Below are positions 11,279-24,640 of a DNA stretch of 64,000 nucleotides, piece by piece. Numbering within the stretch: position 1 is the stretch's first letter; every line of letters begins with the position of its first letter. The position numbers and the translations under genes are program-made. The notes under the pieces are model-generated. The model was not told the DNA's origin, searched no databases, and saw nothing but the letters and a program-made list of their open reading frames with translations. Source of the DNA: Musa acuminata AAA Group. Lineage: Eukaryota; Streptophyta; Magnoliopsida; Zingiberales; Musaceae. The DNA is taken from positions 46,862,001 to 46,926,000 of the forward strand of contig NC_088357.1 of NCBI RefSeq assembly GCF_036884655.1, in the 5' to 3' direction.

Positions 11279-12353
11279 CTCAAAGATGTCTCTCTGAATT
11301 GATTTGGTCCCATGTCCCCTATTTTTTTGGATCATGGGTTTTCATCTATCTGCTTGGTGATTGTCAGATGGTTGATTGAATGTTTGTACAGGGGAGGAAA
11401 TTTAAGTTTGTTTTTGCTAGACATGAGAGAGTGTCATATGAATGGCCTGACTAGGTCTCTAATTTACAGGGGTCCTCCTGTCTATCTGACTCCTTGTGCT
11501 TGCATTTATATACTTGTTATGCCCTGCTCTTCCATATGCTGCGTTATCACCTGAGGAAGACCACTGACGTGGAATGATGCATCTGATGTATGGTTTAATT
11601 TAAGCTATACCATATCAGGAGGTGTGGTTCAATTTGCTTTTTTGTTGGTAAAGAAAATTGATTGAAAAGATGTTTCGAAACTTCTAACCTTTGATGAGTG
11701 ATAAATTCGGTTCATGATAGGCAGATCAATGCTTTAGTTATTGTGTAAGTGCAGCTGATTCAAAATTTTAACAAGTGCAACATTTGAAATTTTGATGCAC
11801 AAGGAGAGTTAGATTACCTGAGTTATCCATGCCAAATGAATGTCATTAGCACATTCTTAATTGGTTTAATAATATTATAAACGACATAGGAATGTTCGTT
11901 GCAATTCATGATGGATTATAAAGGGCTTCGCGGAAACGATATTAAAATGTTCTAATGATTCCGGTCTCCAAATGATACAATTCTTATCACAATAAAAGTC
12001 ATTGATGCATAAGAAATCTGAAGGACTATCAATAAAATGATGACGTTGAAAATTTTGCTCCAGTAGGTTGATTCAAGATTCTGCCTCCATTAATTCGGGG
12101 TTGTTAAAAAGATATGATACATTCTATATGAAACCTCGCAACGAAAATAGAAGATGGAACCATATCAGATGCGTAAGATGAAAGTGGAAAGGATGCATGT
12201 GGAGGTAACATGTACTTCGAGTAGTAGTGATAAATCAATATTTTACCCTTTCGGGGTGAGCAAAAAAAAAAATATATATTTTAAGGATTGTAATTCTTTA
12301 GTTCATCTATTCTTTAAGGAAAGTGAGACTAAATGTCCTTATCAATGACTCTC
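11279..12353. other. 3' flank of the OXS3-like gene and AT-rich spacer
   Basis: Probably holds the 3' UTR. No further gene recognised. Short open frames here (for example 11312-11554) have no family features. Confidence 0.5.
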
Positions 12354-14255
12354 TGGTAGGGGGAGTCAAGGGCTCATGACCCTTGGAATCCAATATCGCG
12401 GAGGCACAAGATCAAATACGCTCGAGACACGTGAGTCGGGATGATTCAATCTTAAATAATCTCGGTCATAGGATATTTGAGAGGAACATCTAGATAACCG
12501 GACAGATTGATATGTTATATACCCATCCATATGATGGAGATGACTGGTCTTATAGCTGCCCGTGTGGGGATACTAGGGATACAGTACAAGTGCTCATTGG
12601 AGAATGAGTTCACTAATTGATCCACACACGGAATACTAGATGGTTGATGACACTTCATTATCAGACAACGATTTCGTTGGTCCTTAAACTTGAGACATCA
12701 AGGATGTCCTATATGAGTACTTCATTCTTTGATACCGGACTTATATGTATGAAAATTCTAGATCTAACACAATTGGTCATTGGGAGTGATAGCCAATCTT
12801 ATGAGAACAATTGAGTGACTATAGAAGATCATCCGCTCTCGGTATCATGAGAAGAATATCTTATGTATTCTTTCTCAAGCAAATCCCTAGCTAGGGTCAT
12901 TCGGATCGAAAGAGAAAGAGTTCTCCAAGAGAATCCGATTAGAGCGATATTCGAGTAGATTCCGTATGGGCTGACAACACCATATCAGGTATGTTGTATA
13001 CCCATCCATATGATGGAGATGACTGGTCTTATAGCTGCCCGTGTGGGGACACTAGGGATACAGTACAAGTGCTCATTGGAGAATGAGTTCACTAATTGAT
13101 CCGCTCACGGAATACTGGATGGTTGATGATACTTCATTATCAGACAGCGGTTTCGTTGGTCCTTAAACTTGAGACATCAAGGATATCCTATATGAGTACT
13201 TCATTCTTTACCAGACTTATATGTATGAAAATTCTAGATCTAACACAATTGATCATTGGGAGTGATAGCCAATCTTATGAGAACAATTGAGTGACTATAG
13301 AAGATCATCCGCTCTCGGTATCATGAGAGGAATATCTTATGTATTCTTTCTCAAGCAAATCCCTAGCTAAGGTCATTCGGATCGAAAGAGAAAGAGTTCT
13401 CCAAGAGAATCCGATTAGAGCGAGATTCGAGTAGATTTCATATGGGCTGACAACACCATATCAGGTATATGATCTTTGGGATATTAGATAAATGAGGGAC
13501 TATAGATACACGGTAACTAAGGACAAACAAATCCAATGGATTGGATTTTCTTGTATCGTATGGGGACTGTAGTGTATTGGCCTAGTACGTTCATAGTCGA
13601 TAAATTGAATGAATAATTCACTGAGCCAAAAGGAGTTTTGACAGGTATGACTCACGACCAGCTTGATATTAGACCAAGAGGGTCACACATATATAATAAG
13701 TGTTGCGCCGAGTAGAGGTTTGAATATAAGATATCCGCTGAAACTCTTATTTTATTGGATATCCAATGAGCCCTTGAATTATTGGATTTTGTGGATAAGA
13801 TCAAATAAGAGCCAATTAGAGAGTATTGGATAGGGATCTCTATAAATAGCAAGAAACTAAAGGGAAATAGACTAGATAATTTTTGGCTGCCACCTCCTAT
13901 TCTCCTCACTCCCTCTCCTCCTAAGTCGATAGCCCCAGTTTAGGGCGTGTGGATAGTAAGAAGGGTCAACCCCTTCTTGATCATGTGATATGCATGGAGA
14001 GGAAGATCGTGTACCGATTTGAGGGGTGTTTTTGTCACATCAACTATATGGATCATCGTTAGAGAGGAGGATAGTTGACCTCCTTTATCCACTTCTATAG
14101 ATCTAGGATTTTATAGGGATATATGATTTCCTTATGTAACAAATATGTCTTGACATGTGTGATTTTCATTTTGCGTTTTCGGTTTTACACACTAATTTTC
14201 GCACGATGATGAAACATTTTTTTCTTTGTTCCTTTTCTCTAGCGGTGTCTTCATC
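12354..14255 (+). mobile_element. Ty1/copia-type LTR relic, probably a solo or truncated LTR
   Basis: The text from tggtagggggagtcaagggc onward (latitudes of 'tagctgcccgtgtggggac', 'catcaaggatgtcctatatg', 'agaatccgattagagcga') resembles LTRs of monocot copia elements as I remember them. The right part, including a jump to ttttgcgttttcgg and caccaattttcgcacgacgac-like text at about 14170-14210, matches the PBS-bearing LTR end at 34035-34260. Inside is a 479-bp tandem duplication. I could not confirm TG...CA termini or a target-site duplication, and no element body follows, so the ends are approximate. Confidence 0.5.
12511..13468 (+). repeat. 479-bp tandem duplication inside the LTR relic
   Basis: Copy 1 at about 12511-12989 and copy 2 at about 12990-13468 are nearly identical, with scattered substitutions (for example cacacacgg/gctcacgg at about 12622/13101) and a short deletion in copy 2 near 13210. 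Each copy also gives a similar 64-65-codon chance open frame. Confidence 0.9.
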
Positions 14256-14279
14256 GGTTGAGGATCTTTTAAGAGCCCT

Positions 14280-15345
14280 TTTTCCTTTATTTGGAAAATG
14301 ACTTCAGTTCTAGTCATGTTCAAAGGAGTTGACTCAAACCTTAGGTGAGGTAGCTCGGGTTAGTCTTTTCTTCTTCCCAATGTTGACCTAAAGGTCAGGG
14401 TTTATGGTAGTCACTCTTATCTTAGCTTTTTATGTCTTCTCATGCTTACTTGAGACCATTGTTTTTGCGGTAATGTACTAGTTGACCCTCTAGAGCATCT
14501 TAGGTACCGTCATCGGTAGCCTCTCCACCAATGACTAAAAAAAGCGAGAGAGCTTGAGCTCCATCATGAAAGCTTGTATTACAAGTGACAAATGAGCTTC
14601 TTGCACACCTCATATCTTATTAGTGAATCGAGCAATAAAGTCGAAGAGTATTTTTTCCTCCCCTTACCCGAGTCTGAGAAGTATTATCACTAATAGCCTC
14701 GGGCATATATTTCCGAGGAAGCAGAGCTCATACTCCTTTACAAGCTGAGCAAAGTAGTCGACCGGAAGTGACTTTAAGAAAGTGTACTATTCTTGTACTA
14801 GGCCTCTTAATGTTGTTAGGGAGGTACGACACATCAAGAAGTTTGAGGTATCATACAGTGACATCTGGTGTGGAAGGCGATAGTGTACTCTATTAAGTTG
14901 GTACTATCGTCAAAAGCCTCTAGTGATGGGAGGTAAAAGTTTGTTGGGATTAGCTCATCTTGGATATTCGAAGTGAATGAGGATCGACTTGAGGTGGGGT
15001 CATCCGACCTCTCCCCTTTGGATTATTGAAATTCTCGTCGCATCTTTTCTAAGCATTAGTCCATTTGTCGTAGCTGAATTCTTAAGAAGTCATCCATCGA
15101 ATTTGCTGACTAGGTCTTGGATTTAGGCAGAGTAAAATGATAGTGCAGTAGTGCACTGAATTTCACGGTTGGGGAGTGAGGCACTCTCTTGGTCGATAGT
15201 TCTACGAGCCTTGGCCAATCGTGAGATGTTGGCACTACATCGGGCAGGGGGATCCTAGTGAGTGCCGAGGTGTCAAGACTAACGATTAGGATCGTACTAA
15301 GAGGAGGAGGTAGCCATTGCAGTAGGTCCAAAAAGACTTACATCC
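14280..15345 (-). mobile_element. Ty3/gypsy retrotransposon gag relic
   Basis: Read on the minus strand, one frame stays recognisable as a plant gypsy gag capsid region from about 14870 down to 14440: LMCRTSLTTLRGL, then a Tyr/Phe-Leu-Lys stretch, FAQLVKEYELCFLG, an arginine-phenylalanine motif and LVIQAFMMELKLSRFF. It carries at least five in-frame stop codons (for example after VQE, after LRLG and in the SRFF region), so it is dead. The more 5' part, to 15345, is open but not recognisable. No protease, reverse transcriptase or LTR was found next to it. The opposite strand to the neighbouring copia-type LTR suggests an independent insertion. Confidence 0.65.
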
Positions 15346-16172
15346 ACACATTAGTGCTCGTTCGGAATCATATATATTATTTAGTCACTATCCCAACTCA
15401 GAAAAAGTATGTACAACTTTTATTTTAGTGGGAAAAATACGTATCTTTTAGTCACTAAGAAACTATTAACTGAAAACGTAATATTTTACTTATATTCAAG
15501 GATTGTAGACAAGGCATAATGTGCACAATCATGACGCGTGAATGAACATCTATTATGCATATACAATGCTTTCTATTATGCGTGGCCCCGTCATGTTAGT
15601 CATATTGTTTGAATATTTTATTTAAGATTTATCCTTATTACATGTATATATTTATGTATTAGAGTTAATTCTCAACTTATATAGTTTATGCTTCTTTGTA
15701 TGGAATGATAAACACATTGCATAAGCTCCCAAAGCAAAGTCAATTTTGTTGGCAGCATAATGTTTTAAATGATTTTAACTTGTAGAATTATAATGATTCT
15801 AAACCGAGAAAGAGTAATAAAAGTGGGGAAATGGTAGATTAAGAACCACATTAGGAGAAATTTCATGAAGACCAGTAAAAGCAAAGCTGGGTTTTAATAT
15901 CTATCCTTGTATGGTTTGGAAACAGCATTTCCTTGTAAATTTGATAAAGCATATCAACAAACGAAACCTCACATTATGTTAGAAATATTAATAATACCTT
16001 TAATATTCTTACCATCATAATATTTGGTTCCATTTTTATGGCTAAAAAAGAAAATAACTTTTATCTTTTTTTTTTCCAAAAAAAACTGAATATATTACTG
16101 TCTAAAAACATGAACACTATGCGAGGACCTCCAAATTAGAGATGTTTTGAAAGAGTATGCAAAATGTGCTAA
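15346..16172. other. AT-rich spacer
   Basis: No gene or recognised repeat. Confidence 0.5.
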
Positions 16173-16500
16173 TCAATTACTGCTCTTATTTCCTTCCCTA
16201 AAAACATGACAAAATTTGCATTCATCAAAATAGTCAGACAAATGCCAAATACTCCTAAACAAATTCAGCAGCCTCCAAGGTGGATCCTCTTCTTCATTTA
16301 ACGCCTTGATAATGAGCTGAGAGTCAACTTCCACCTCTGACTTGGGAATGCCATCATCACAAGCCTTCTGCATCCCCCATTTAATCACCATCAACTCAGC
16401 AGCCAGTTTGAGGCAAAAATTAGCATCCAGCCATCACACAGCTCACCTCCCCTCCAATCTATAAAATGACCCATCAGTGTTGAGTTTATATCACCCTATG
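16173..16500 (-). mobile_element. RNase H-like relic of a LINE or similar retroelement
   Basis: On the minus strand, a short LNTDGSFY segment (about 16490-16465) is followed after disruptions by an open stretch reading AAELMVIKWGMQKA, then VEVDSQLIIKALNEE, ending VFREGNKSSN. This order (N-T-D-G, A-E-L..I..G, V-E-x-D-S, R-E-x-N) is that of the plant RNase H (RVT_3) domain found at the end of LINE polyproteins. The N-terminal part holds stops. No reverse transcriptase adjoins it, so it is an isolated scrap. Confidence 0.7.
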
Positions 16501-18104
16501 GTAGGTTTAGATCAGGTTACATGCATTCTGCTCACAACACTCACGCAATATCTGGAGAATAAAGTTTTCATCCATTTAAGAAAAGATGATCTCAGTACAA
16601 TTCCTTTGTTCATTTTTATAGGCCCATATATAAAGAAAATGGAAAACAGAATAAATGGAAGAAAAAAAATATAATGGCTAATCAATTAAAATATATTTTT
16701 TATTAGGAAACACAAGTTTCTACATATAGCCTTCCTTCCATTTAGCCTGATGGTTCTTTCCCTTTTTTTTCTCTTCTTTGTCAATCTAGGAAACAACGAT
16801 AGAAATGCATGAGATAATTCAAATGGCCTCTCTACTATTTTTATTTTTATTTTTTAAAGCTCATCGCAGCGATTCAATTATGTTGAAATTTTTCGTAGGA
16901 TTTTATAAAAGAAATAACTTATGAATTTAATATCCTATTAGAAACAATGACAACTTAACTTCTATCATGTATAGTTTGGCCAGGCCACCTAATAGGTATA
17001 TGTTGTTTTCTTGCATGGAGTAAATTAGGTCATGTTACTAAATTGGTTTATAATGAAAATGGAATCAAGACCTGCTATTATTTATTGTAATCTAAGATTT
17101 TTTTTTCTTTTCAAAATGTAAGTAGTGACGACTAGATTCGAATCCAAGACATTGCGATAAATTATCAAAATCTTCACCAATTAAGCTGATTAATATATTC
17201 TAAGTTCAAAATTTATACTAATATCCTTCCAAGAGATATGAGATATAAGCAAAATTCATACTAACTAACACCTTCAAAATTTTATATGTTAGGCCTGAAT
17301 GTTTAGTAAAGCTACAATAGGAGTTTAAATCGATTTGGTTTTACTTAATAATCGTGATTTATATTTATTTTCCTATTTAGTTTAGGTTAAAAAAATTAAG
17401 GATACAAGTTAAAGATGGTATGCAGTTATCAATTATTTTATTATGAAAAAAATTAGCATTATATCTTGGAAGAGACTATTAAGATCGAGTCGACACTAAG
17501 AGGAGGATGAATTAGTGCAACGGATAAAAACAGGCTTGTCCTCTTCTTAAAGCAGCACTAGGCATCGCTAATTGGGAGATCGGTAGGCATCCTCACTTTT
17601 CCTTGACACCTTGCTATGTTTCATTAGTCTCCTTTGGGTGATATTAGATTCTTCTAAAACCTTTATACATGTTTCATGCGTAATATATCATCGTTCTTGT
17701 CTTCTACAATCTCTGTTGCGGATTTGGAGAGTAGATGGGAGGTATTGAGGGACTTCTCTTACGTTTCATTGCAGTCATGTGGGTTGGACTGAATTTGGCC
17801 TGATACAAAAGTAAAAGAAGTGTTTTGACTTCTTGAACCTTTGTTTGAATTGTTGTTTGACTTTGGTTCAACTCAGACCTGATTTCTACTTGTGGGCATT
17901 ATATATTGATTTATGCCAATTGTGATTATGCATATGATTTCGTGACTTGTAGAATATTGCATTTATTGTGGAACACTTAAATAGATAGCAAATTTTGAGT
18001 CATATTAACAGAATTATTTTGGAGTGGTATTCGAAATTAGAATATGACTGGACTTTTAATTGGTACAAAAACTGGTATTTAATTCTCTTAGGTACAAAAG
18101 ATTA
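16501..18104. other. 5' flank of the F-box gene
   Basis: AT-rich. From about 16920 it aligns by eye with the 5' flank of the pseudogene (from about 24640), for example the tttggccaggccacctaat/tttggccacataat phrase and the tagtttaggttaa phrase at about 17380/24840. No separate gene seen. Confidence 0.5.
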
Positions 18105-19397
18105 ATGGAGAAGGCCAACATCAGCTCTACTGTCACCTCAAGAAATCGAGAGGAAGAACCACAGGTGGAGGAAGAAATCACCACAGAGAGACCAGATTGG
18201 ACATTACTACCACTCGATCTCGTAACAAAGATCAGCGAAGAACTTCCCATCCCACACCGTCTTTGCCTTCGTGCCACATGCACAACTTGGTATCATGCTG
18301 CAGTCTTGGACATGGATGTCCCGTCCCCATGGCTCCTCATACCCGATCATGAAAGTGAGCAAAGCGACTCTTGCACTTTCGCATCTCTCCCTACTGGCCT
18401 CTTCTTCACGTACTCCCCTATCCCCGAGCTTCGTGGCACACGTTGTGTTGGTTCTCATGCTGGTTGGCTTGCGATCGCCAATGTTCACTTGGACGTCAGC
18501 CTCCTAAATCCCTTAACAAGGTCTCAAATCTACCTTCCCTCCTTCACCACCCTACCTACTGATGATCTCATGCTTGAATGTGACGTCTGGTCTATGGACA
18601 ATCCAGCAACTGATGTGCCTGCTTATAACCCTTTTAAAGCATTCCGCGATCGCTTCATTGGCAAGGTTGTCTTTTCCTCAAATCCTACTATCCATAACCA
18701 CGTCGCGGTGACACTCTATGGTGCTTATGGTGATCTTGCCTACACGAAGGCAGGCAAAGATGCGTGGCTTCTTCTTAAGGAACCATCAACCAAGGATCAT
18801 CAGTATGAGGATGTCATGTATCATGATGACAAATTCTACTGTCTATCAAATGAATGTGAAGTCGAAGCTTTTGACCTAAGTGGAGATTGTCCCACTGTGG
18901 CACTTGTCGTTGAGAGATTAACATTTAGTGTTACATACTTTCACAACATACGCGGCTCCAACCTCAGCTGTACGTATAAAAAATACCTAGCACGCTCGAG
19001 TACAGGAGAGTTGTTTATGTTTCTAAGATACATAAATCAACCCGTTTTACCGAATGAAATGGAACTGCGTAGGCCAAAAAAATTCATGGTTTTGAGGGCT
19101 AATCCCGAGACTAACCCTTGTTGGGCTGCTGCTACAAACGACTTGGGAAGTATGTCATTGTTCATTGGTACCAACAATTCCATGTTGGTATCAAACGAGG
19201 ATTTACCGATAGTACATGGAGACGGTATCTTCTTCATCGAATCCTACACAGTAGCATTTGGCAATGGCATTGAACTACTCACTTCTGATGTTGGATGGTT
19301 CAATTTGAAAGAAGAATGTTCGGATAACTACTATGCATCATCTTGTCCTCAATTCGACTTGGCATCAGTCATCTGGTTCACACCCTCACTACAGTGA
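18105..19397 (+). CDS. F-box/DUF295 (KIB1-4-like) protein, intact
   Basis: A single-exon gene of 430 residues. The frame stays open 15 codons upstream, but the first ATG is at 18105 (MEKANISSTV). An F-box lies at about residues 31-68 (DWTLLPLDLVTKISEELPIP, RLCLRATCTTWYHA), the segment that binds SKP1 in SCF ubiquitin ligases. It is followed by a DUF295 beta-propeller-like region with the family signatures GWLAI near 120, LLNPLTRSQIYLPS at about 133-146, the CWAAATNDLG segment and the terminal IWFTPS motif. Proteins of this class are thought to select substrates for ubiquitination; KIB1 targets a brassinosteroid-signalling kinase, but the target here is unknown. No frameshift or stop is seen. 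A partial paralogue lies at 2-370 and two decayed copies at 25.6 and 49.2 kb. Confidence 0.88.
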   Translation: MEKANISSTVTSRNREEEPQVEEEITTERPDWTLLPLDLVTKISEELPIPHRLCLRATCTTWYHAAVLDMDVPSPWLLIPDHESEQSDSCTFASLPTGLFFTYSPIPELRGTRCVGSHAGWLAIANVHLDVSLLNPLTRSQIYLPSFTTLPTDDLMLECDVWSMDNPATDVPAYNPFKAFRDRFIGKVVFSSNPTIHNHVAVTLYGAYGDLAYTKAGKDAWLLLKEPSTKDHQYEDVMYHDDKFYCLSNECEVEAFDLSGDCPTVALVVERLTFSVTYFHNIRGSNLSCTYKKYLARSSTGELFMFLRYINQPVLPNEMELRRPKKFMVLRANPETNPCWAAATNDLGSMSLFIGTNNSMLVSNEDLPIVHGDGIFFIESYTVAFGNGIELLTSDVGWFNLKEECSDNYYASSCPQFDLASVIWFTPSLQ

Positions 19398-19863
19398 TTA
19401 CAAAAGAAAAACTGGTTCTGGTTGTCTTTGAATAACCTATTACTGAACGTAGAGATATGTTGATTGATCATTATTCCTATGAACATTATTAGTCTAGAGT
19501 TGATTAACCATCTCGATGTTAATTTATTTAACTTGTGCTTTGTTGTGGGCAAGAATATATTTTGCTTTATATTGGAAATTATATTTGATTGCACAAAGTT
19601 TCAATGCCCTGATTTGCATGTCTTGATGTGGCATAGAATATGAAATCGTAGATACAACACATAGCAATTCATTTTCCATTATGGAGAGACAACCTAAAGA
19701 TACAATGGAACATTGAGCCCGGAGCTTTGTTTAGGATACTAAGTATACCGATCCATCATTGTCGTTTTATTGGAACAATCACTGGACTTCATCATTGGAA
19801 TTATTTTAGCTCTTAGAAATTTATGTGTTAGTCAATAAAACTACGACGACTACTTATCGCAGT

Positions 19864-19899
<36 letters not shown>

Positions 19900-20100
19900 A
19901 CTTACGTTTTGATGCTTTAAAAATTATGGTATGGAATTGAAACAAAGACTTGCATGATCGATCGAATACAAGAAGTCGATGTAGAATTCTAGGTTGAAAA
20001 TTTGGAAAATTAGACCATGTAGTATCAATCAAATCCAAAGAATTCATAAAAGTATCAATGGACTTGGGACTGAGGTCTCTACAAAGTTTAAATGGTAAAA
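19398..20100. other. 3' flank of the F-box gene
   Basis: AT-rich and similar to the 3' flanks of the other F-box copies. It includes a (GA)n tract. Confidence 0.5.
19867..19896. repeat. (GA)n microsatellite
   Basis: About 15 GA units. Confidence 0.9.
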
Positions 20101-23100
20101 GACACTTAGGCCATTAAAAATATTAATATGTATATTAGAGGATAGATTGATCGGTGGAGTTTCATTTCTTTAAAAAAAATTGTAAGGCGAAGATGAGAAT
20201 TTTGAATTCATTGCTCTTTTTAATGGGTCTCCTTGTGAAGTGCCAAGCTTAATTTTTAATTATAAAAGCAAAAATTAAATTATCCAGGTGCTTTGATTGC
20301 CTCGATTTTATTCAAAGGGTTTTGAATTTATATAAATTTACTCAGCTAAATTAGTAAGAAAACTAGAGTATTTTTATCAATTTTCTTAAAAATTAAGAAA
20401 ATTAAAATTACGTAACTTCACCTACTTCGTAAAGGGTATCATTCCATCCATCAAGCCAAGTAATAGCCTTTGCCTTTAGACTTTTGGAGCATTCAAAGTA
20501 TGCACTTCTTATTTATAATTGATTACTAAACTTCCCCTCTTTTTTATTGTCTCTCTTTTGTTTAAAGAGAATTATTGCTTTCAAGGGTTTAAATTTTGTC
20601 TCATAACCCTTTCATAGATTTAGCCATCCCCATGGGTTGTACTATCTTTTTTATTATTTTGTTATCTACTCCTCTAAATAAAAAAGGATATAAGATACTC
20701 TATACTTCATTCCTTAGTCGATCATCATCACTTCAATCCAAACTTCACCACTTTGGATTATCTTAATAAGAATTTCTTTGACATAGGCCTTATGAAATTC
20801 TCTTACAACTATCCTTTTATTTTATCTTAGTATTTGGAGTTTACCATTATATTCTCTACTGCTTTGGCCCTCAACTAATGTATTCTCCTTTCATAAAAGC
20901 AAGAGATCAGGAACAACTAAGAAACAACTAAGAAGTATTGCCTCTGTTATACCCTGATACACCATTAAGCTCATGGCCCTATTTCTATTACTTCACATTT
21001 GCATTTTTTTTTCTCTATGATTGATAGTTACTGTCATTGTGGTCTAGTGATACTCTTTTTGGAGTTCACATTCAATCTAACTGATCGATTAGTAGTATGT
21101 ACTTAAACATACTACCTCTTGTCTACTAACACACACAACCTTCATCCGATGTAATTTCTATGCATGTGTCAAAAACCTACCTCTGTAAGACCATGATACT
21201 CACTCCTTAATTATATAGTCATTCTTTTAATGCAAATTCAATACATGCATGGATAACTTGTTTGTATGATATCATAGTACTTATCCCTTGAGTTCATAGT
21301 TCTTCTTAAACTGAAAATTTAATATATGCACAAAAGATTGACTTCTATGGCACCACGACACTCATTTATCATGTTGCCCACCACAATGCAGCTCTCAATA
21401 GTTCCAACCATCCCTCCTCCGAATGATCAAGTCTCTGATTAGACTTGTTAGTGTATTGCTTTATCTCAAATTATTTCATCATGGTCTACTACCCCTATGT
21501 CACTTCTTGGTGACATCTTTGTTGAATTTTAGATTTGATTGTCAAACTACTTAATCAATTTGTAGACCTAATCTTAAGAAAAGTCAAGCGACATGAACTT
21601 TGACTCGTAGTGTCGAGTTGTATGTTGTTATTTTGGATGATTGAGAGTTGTATTGAAAGATCGAATATTATATAAGAGAATTGGACATAATGTAGGAGAA
21701 TCGAATGTTATGTTGGAGGATAACTGGACATATCAAAAGGTAAGGCAATATGCCAAAAGACTAGAGGATATGCCAAAAGATTTAACAATGCACCAAAAGA
21801 TTCAACAACAAGTTGAAAGAACCATCGATGTGTCGAACCCTTGGTCAAGTCATTAATACCTTGGTTGAGTTATTGAAGCCTTAGTTGAGTCATCGGGCCT
21901 ATACACATTCTTAATTGGGTCATCAATGAGTTGTTATTTGGCCTCAAAATGGGCTTTTATGAGGATAGGTTGCTTAAGCTAGTTTCCAAGTTATTTTGGG
22001 CTTTTACTAGGCTTTATAGCCTAGGCCTAACCTAGGTGGTAATATTACTTAGATAGGGAGTAGTATCACTGGGCACATCTAGAATGGCCTATACAATATT
22101 GATTTAGTGGTTTGATGATAATGTTGAAAGAAGTGGTGGTAGTATCATCTTGGAACATTTCTTAGGAACAAGGTTCATTATATTTCAATATACTGCTCAG
22201 TACGGGCAATATGTACTAATCCAACAGGGGATCAGTGTGGGTGATGTATTAGCATGCCCCTATGTACCATATTAATATGCTTGGTACGACTCTGTATAGC
22301 TCGATGCATATCGTATTGATAGCTAGTCGATACACTAGCATGGACCAGTGAGACAAACCATGTTTACGAGAATTTTTTCTTAATTTGCTCTACATTCTTA
22401 GAACTTTTAAGGTTATAGATGCCCTATTTAAGCTTGGTTGGTGGAGTATCCATCTTGAAATTTTCAAGTGTTCAATTTCTCTTTTAGATATTTGAGTTTC
22501 TTCCAACTTCTTGAGTTTGAGTTGTCTTTGTAATTAATATGGGAGCTTTGACACAAGGAATCTAATGACATATCATACTCATCTGTATACCTTGCCTGAT
22601 CAATATAACAACTAAGTCATCATCCTACAATGAGGATCATTCGGTACTTATAGGGATAATGACTTAACTCTAACAAGATGGTCTACATTATCAAAAGAAT
22701 AACTTGTTATCCTTAGCATTTGCATGAAATACCTTATTGATAATTGTAACATTTGACGATTCAATGCATAACATCTTGACTTAACAATGATCGAATATTT
22801 CACATAAAAGTTTGTAGAGTTAATCCCCATTATGATTTAACGACTACCCAAGCATACCAAAAAAGGCTCCCATGTGCATTCTTGATCATATCTAAGAAAA
22901 TAATCTTAGTTATCTCTTGAAGCTTTCAATATTCTATAGTAATTTAGGTATCCAAAGTACTTTTAATAGACAAGCCCATGTTATAGTTTTTGTAGGGCTT
23001 TCTATGAATCCTTCATCTTTGTAGGGCCTTCAATTTATTCTCTCATTTTCTCAATAGCCAACCTGTGATAAACTTAGAAGTCATACCTAATTTAGATCTA

Positions 23101-24640
23101 AACACCCCATTTATCATTCAACCATAATATGATTTATTAGTATATTATAGAAGGTGTGAGTCATCAGTTGTTAAGTGAAGGCTTTTTAAGCCTTAAAAAG
23201 AAAAAAAAGTATAAAAGGTTATTAATCTTTACTTGTTAAAAGAAAAATTACTAGTAAAAGCTGATAGAGGAATCACGAGTAGGGATAAGTCAAGAAAATC
23301 AAATTATTATGCCTCTCTATTGTTTTACTTGTGATTCTCTCTTATGTTTGTTTACTTATTTTAATTAGATTTTATATAATTATTTTTTCTTTGTTAAAAT
23401 TTTAAAATTTGTAGAAGAACTAATTACCACCTTTATAGTGTCACTAAGATCCTAACATAGAGGATGCAAAGGCCACCATTATCTCAATACAAATTAATGA
23501 AAGCAAAGCAATTTGATTTAAACTCGGTGAAAGCACCAAGTAGTATGAGTGGAGTCTGCTGAAAAGATGAAATATGAAGTGGAAGCACCTACTTCGTAGT
23601 GCTATCCTTGGATAGAAGTCAAGAACTTTTATACTTGTAGAGACAATTGTAAAACTATATGATTTCTTGCTTTTCTCGTTTTAATGAGATAAGAATTATC
23701 TCACATGCATGGTGTCTGAGTCAAAAGGAGCCTTGAGGCACATGCATATGATCTTGATGATACATTTTGGAGTACAAGGTAGGTTGAAGGGGGTGTTTAT
23801 ATATGTTTGCAAAATGTCGGTCTTCATATGACCTCATACAAATCCTTAGGTTCCTTCGGAATAAGTTAGTGAAAGTAAACACATAGGCAAACTATTATAT
23901 CATTCTAAAAAAGCATAACCTTAGATTACATAAGTAGATATTAATTGAAAACATTATGGTAAATACAATAAAAAGATAGATTTCGTAAATTCAAAACGAT
24001 CACACGACAAAAGAATGAATGTAGCCTGGTACTCATATAATTGATGCTCACAAGGGCACATGCAATACCGATTGTTAGTGATATGATGACCTATCTTTAG
24101 ATACTATCTCAAGCCCCGTAAAGTCTAATACCACCTAAAGGGTTTTAGGATATTAAGATAACTAACATTTTACATCGCATCTCTGCACAAGAAAATCCTA
24201 ATAAGTTTAAGTCGGGGGTTTTGTTTATGGGATTTTTTATCTCCAAGTGAGTTACGATTACAAATCATAAAGATCATAAAATTTAATCAAACTTGAGTTA
24301 CCAAAGCTAATTTAGGTCCCTTATATATATTCTGAAAGACACATGTACATAGAAAAGCATAGACATTAACACCTTTGGGAACAATCTATAACAACATGCT
24401 AACCTACAAATTCTGTAAAGGGCCTTTGTGTTATACTAAGATTATTCCAAAACAAATCAAAACAAGTTAGCTATGGGAGTAGTAAATCCCAAGTGGACAG
24501 ACACATGATCACTAATTAATGGTAAAAACACCTATTTACTATATTAGTTTGATGGTGATAGGATAAAGAAATACATAATTTTGTATTCAAAATTTTTCAG
24601 AAATAACATATGGATTTACTTTTGATATAAAAAATAATGG
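20101..24640. other. Long AT-rich intergenic region, probably old repeats
   Basis: No gene recognised; the longest open frames are 60-71 codons without family features. Parts look repeat-derived: 21640-21840 repeats short phrases such as atgccaaaaga and gagtcattga, and 22180-22350 carries GTAC-rich text like that at 1330-1545. I cannot assign element classes. Confidence 0.4.

Larger units (their letters stand above)
16920..20100 (+). repeat. Older paralogous block shared with about 24640-28900
   Basis: 5' flank, F-box gene and 3' flank all have divergent counterparts in the same order at about 24640-28900, including a terminal phrase aaattatggtatggaattgaaa near 19920 matched near 28684. This shows a segmental duplication of the F-box locus far older than the 23.6-kb duplication. 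Confidence 0.7.

Noticed and set aside
12617..13290. Two similar 64-65-codon frames suggesting a duplicated small gene
   Set aside because: They lie in the 479-bp LTR tandem duplication and their similarity follows from it.
17120..17190. tRNA-like wording (agattcgaatccaagac)
   Set aside because: No acceptor-stem or anticodon-arm pairing could be made; similar text near 1556 suggests a dispersed repeat.
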